NCBI GenBank assembly: GCA_030627025.1
Contig: DAOUSX010000033.1
Coordinates: 1-8,329 of the forward strand
Source: Dehalococcoidia bacterium
GTDB taxonomy: Bacteria; Chloroflexota; Dehalococcoidia; GIF9; AB-539-J10
Reading direction: 5' to 3'
Length of the DNA: 8,329 bases
Part shown: positions 6,483-8,329 of the stretch, piece by piece
Layout of the letters: each line of letters opens with the position of its first letter
How positions within the stretch are numbered: position 1 is the first letter of the stretch
Notes under the pieces: model-generated
What the model saw: the letters and a program-made list of their open reading frames with translations, nothing else
Told to the model about the DNA's origin: nothing
Databases searched by the model: none
Program-made: the position numbers and the translations under genes

Positions 6483-8150
6483 TTATATCTTCTCCAGGAA
6501 AGATTGTATTTTCTTCCTTTCAGGTCCGTTAAGCATCTCCTCGTTATATGCTGTCATATCTAAGTAAAGCTGCACATGTTCGGGTATTTGCCAGATAGCA
6601 CTCCTAGCATATCGGTAGCCATATCGTGACGAACTACCCATTTTCTTCTTAGTTATTTTGCTGCTGGCATAACCGATTCTATTAACTAAGCTAGCATCAA
6701 ACCCATTCCTTTTAGCTATTGTGTCTAATACGCTGTGGATACCACTGCTATGTTGAGCAGCCTCCTTGTTTCTGTAGGCATATTTGACGGGCACTCCTAT
6801 TTTTTTGGCAAGTCGGCGATGGGGACGCTTTCCCGTTCGGTCATTTTCAGAAGTCACTTTCAACTCAGGCGCTACACTCATAGCTAATTTCACTACCTCG
6901 GAATCAAGGTAAGGAAACATCATTTCCACCTCGTGCGCCTTAGCTATCTTATTTTCCCGGTCTAGAGTCTCTACATCAGCCATGGTGAAGTCATCCCACA
7001 TCCTTCGGGAAAGCTCTCGGCGACCATCCTTGCCTAAAACATCGGGGTACCAGCTATATCCCCCCCATAGTTCATCTGGTCCCTGTCCTGAAAAGATGAC
7101 CTTTATGCCATCTTGACTAGCCATGTCAACTGCGGCATAAATAGCGATGCCAGCTTCAATTTGAATGAAATCTCTTTCCTCCACAGCGTTAATAACTTTA
7201 GGGATATATCTCTGGACATCGCCGATGCTCAATACCTTTACCCTGTGGTCAAGTCCCATCTCCTCGGCGAACCCCTTGACCAGCATTATATCGGGAGAAT
7301 CAGCCAAACCAGCGGTATAGGCGATCACCTTTATTCCAACAGAGGAAGCAATATCCAATACCAATTTTGCTATTAAACAGCTATCCACACCTCCGGATAA
7401 CAATACACCAACTTTATCTACATCCGTTAACCTTTTTCGCACCGATGAACAAATAGCTTCACGGTAACAATCTACAGCTTGCCCTAAGTCTTCTATTTCA
7501 ATGCTCTCTTTGTTGAGAAGAAAGGCCCTTTTGATTTTGATGCCATTGTGAGTAAATACGGCGAGCATACTGGCTCGCAGAGGCATGACATTGCTTAACC
7601 CTATTCTCCATAAAGCTTTCTTATTGGAAGCGAAAGCTGAATAATTGCTATCTTTAGCAATATAGAGGGGCTTTGTGCCTAGAAAATCCCGCGTCACTAT
7701 TGTTTCGTCGGTGCTGCTAGCTACTAAGGCATAATTCCCATCCAAGTCCTTTAACGCTTTCTTTATCTTTTGTTCAAGGTTGCCCTTGTGTTGTTTCAGT
7801 AAGTAGACTAGCTTCTCGGTGCTACCTCTATCGGTTAAGCGGCGATTCTGATGAACCGTAGATGTTATTGAAGGCAGGTTATAGAACTCACCATCATACA
7901 GCAACACCAAGTTATCGTCATAACCTGAATAAGGATATTCTAATGTCTTTCGTTCAATAGGCGAATATACTTCAGCCAGGACCCTGCTGCCAGCTATATT
8001 CTCGAAGGAGGAACTAAGTAACCAGCGGTGTTCATTGTTCTCGGAATTAGCTTTACCATCATGGTGAGGGTGAAAGGTTTCCAGCATGGTAACTAATTTA
8101 TCTCTTGCTTCGTTACCGTCTGGGCTAAAAACGCCGACTAGCTGACTCAT
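6483..8150 (-). CDS. Asparagine synthase-like ATP-dependent amidotransferase lacking the glutaminase cysteine
   Basis: Homologue of AsnB, 555 residues: an N-terminal class II glutaminase-like domain, then an ATP-pyrophosphatase synthetase domain that activates a carboxylate as acyl-AMP for amide formation. The N-terminal part keeps DGEFYN (86-91), RGSTEKLVYLL (108-118), RDFLGTKPLY (154-163) and FASNKKAL (173-180). The synthetase part has the PP-loop SGGVDS (252-257) and SGQGPDELWGGY (354-365). The N-terminus is MSQLVGV instead of MCGI, and no Cys occurs before C228, so glutamine hydrolysis by the usual Cys nucleophile is not possible; free ammonia or a partner would have to supply nitrogen. 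The start is firm: AAGGA precedes ATG 8150 and an in-frame TGA lies at 8165-8163. It faces mpgS tail to tail. The substrate is unknown; asparagine synthesis, solute amidation or another amide bond are all possible. Confidence 0.88.
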   Translation of the reverse strand: MSQLVGVFSPDGNEARDKLVTMLETFHPHHDGKANSENNEHRWLLSSSFENIAGSRVLAEVYSPIERKTLEYPYSGYDDNLVLLYDGEFYNLPSITSTVHQNRRLTDRGSTEKLVYLLKQHKGNLEQKIKKALKDLDGNYALVASSTDETIVTRDFLGTKPLYIAKDSNYSAFASNKKALWRIGLSNVMPLRASMLAVFTHNGIKIKRAFLLNKESIEIEDLGQAVDCYREAICSSVRKRLTDVDKVGVLLSGGVDSCLIAKLVLDIASSVGIKVIAYTAGLADSPDIMLVKGFAEEMGLDHRVKVLSIGDVQRYIPKVINAVEERDFIQIEAGIAIYAAVDMASQDGIKVIFSGQGPDELWGGYSWYPDVLGKDGRRELSRRMWDDFTMADVETLDRENKIAKAHEVEMMFPYLDSEVVKLAMSVAPELKVTSENDRTGKRPHRRLAKKIGVPVKYAYRNKEAAQHSSGIHSVLDTIAKRNGFDASLVNRIGYASSKITKKKMGSSSRYGYRYARSAIWQIPEHVQLYLDMTAYNEEMLNGPERKKIQSFLEKI

Positions 8151-8185
8151 ATTATTTTCCTTTCAATGAGCAACAATGGGGGCTT

Positions 8186-8214
8186 AGCATAACAAAGTGC
8201 TTCGGGTAACACAA
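8186..8214 (-). promoter_or_regulatory. Possible promoter of the asparagine-synthase-like gene
   Basis: On the minus strand, TTGTGT (8214-8209), a 17-nt spacer and TATGCT (8191-8186) make a weak sigma-70 match (3/6 and 4/6). The predicted start near 8179 gives a leader of about 29 nt that includes the AAGGA ribosome site. Confidence 0.3.
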
Positions 8215-8246
8215 GATTGGCAGGTAAGGTTTGATAGCCAAAAGCG

Positions 8247-8276
8247 TTGACCCGTGTGATTGAGACAAGGTAGACT
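8247..8276 (+). promoter_or_regulatory. Possible promoter of the right-edge nucleotidyltransferase gene
   Basis: TTGACC (8247-8252, 5/6 to consensus), an 18-nt spacer and TAGACT (8271-8276, 4/6) precede the gene. The predicted start near 8283 would leave a leader of only about 13 nt, which includes GGAAAG before ATG 8296. Confidence 0.4.
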
Positions 8277-8295
8277 TAGCGTGAGCGGAAAGCTC

Positions 8296-8329
8296 ATGAA
8301 AGCAATTATCTTAGCTGGCGGAGAAGCAA
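8296..8329 (+). CDS. Sugar-phosphate nucleotidyltransferase, N-terminus only (cut by window edge)
   Basis: Only 11 full codons are visible, reading MKAIILAGGEA. This is the opening strand and start of the nucleotide-binding LAGGxGTR loop of the NTP_transferase family (mannose-1-phosphate guanylyltransferase, glucose-1-phosphate thymidylyl- or uridylyltransferase and relatives). GGAAAG lies three bases before the ATG; an in-frame GTG at 8281 would add five residues and is less likely. Near mpgS, a GDP-mannose pyrophosphorylase is the most useful guess, because MpgS consumes GDP-mannose, but the substrate cannot be read from this fragment. Confidence 0.75.
   Translation, partial: MKAIILAGGEA

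Noticed and set aside
6478..6495. GGAG/CTCC inverted repeat between mpgS and the asparagine-synthase-like gene as a terminator
   Set aside because: The stem is only four base pairs with a 10-nt loop and no T-run follows on either strand.
6483..8150. Calling the gene a standard glutamine-dependent asnB
   Set aside because: The N-terminal catalytic cysteine is absent and cannot be restored by another start, so only asparagine-synthase-like is justified.

Overview
This window looks like bacterial chromosome, most likely from the Chloroflexota class Dehalococcoidia or a relative. That assignment is an inference. It rests on a mannosyl-3-phosphoglycerate synthase (known from archaea, Thermus and Dehalococcoides), a bacterial Lgt-type enzyme, several TTG/GTG starts, moderate base composition and tightly packed genes. 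I see no rRNA, tRNA, CRISPR array, insertion sequence or phage gene. There are eight genes; those at both window edges are incomplete.

Left part (1-5161, all minus strand). In transcription order: an endonuclease III-like HhH-GPD iron-sulfur protein; a DUF503 protein followed by an MrfA/YprA-type DEAH helicase as a two-gene unit with its own promoter; a Fur-family regulator with Zur-like metal ligands, followed by a six-helix membrane protein whose start overlaps the regulator's stop; and a variant prolipoprotein diacylglyceryl transferase that runs off the left edge. The regulator's promoter carries a perfect 15-bp 7-1-7 palindrome over its -35 element. Its -10 is placed so that transcription should begin at the ATG itself, giving a leaderless mRNA. 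This looks like an autoregulated metal-homeostasis operon containing an undescribed membrane protein.

Right part (5284-8329). mpgS (plus strand) makes mannosyl-3-phosphoglycerate, the precursor of the compatible solute mannosylglycerate. It converges, with a 5-nt gap, on an asparagine-synthase-like gene (minus strand) that keeps the ATP-pyrophosphatase domain but has no cysteine in its glutaminase domain. Divergent from the latter, the first 11 codons of a sugar-nucleotide pyrophosphorylase begin at the right edge; it could supply GDP-mannose to MpgS. No phosphatase (MpgP) is in view.

The strongest leads are the Zur-type regulator/palindrome/membrane-protein operon, the nucleophile-less asparagine-synthase-like enzyme beside mpgS (it might amidate a glycerate-type solute), and the HhH-GPD protein that appears to lack both classical catalytic residues.
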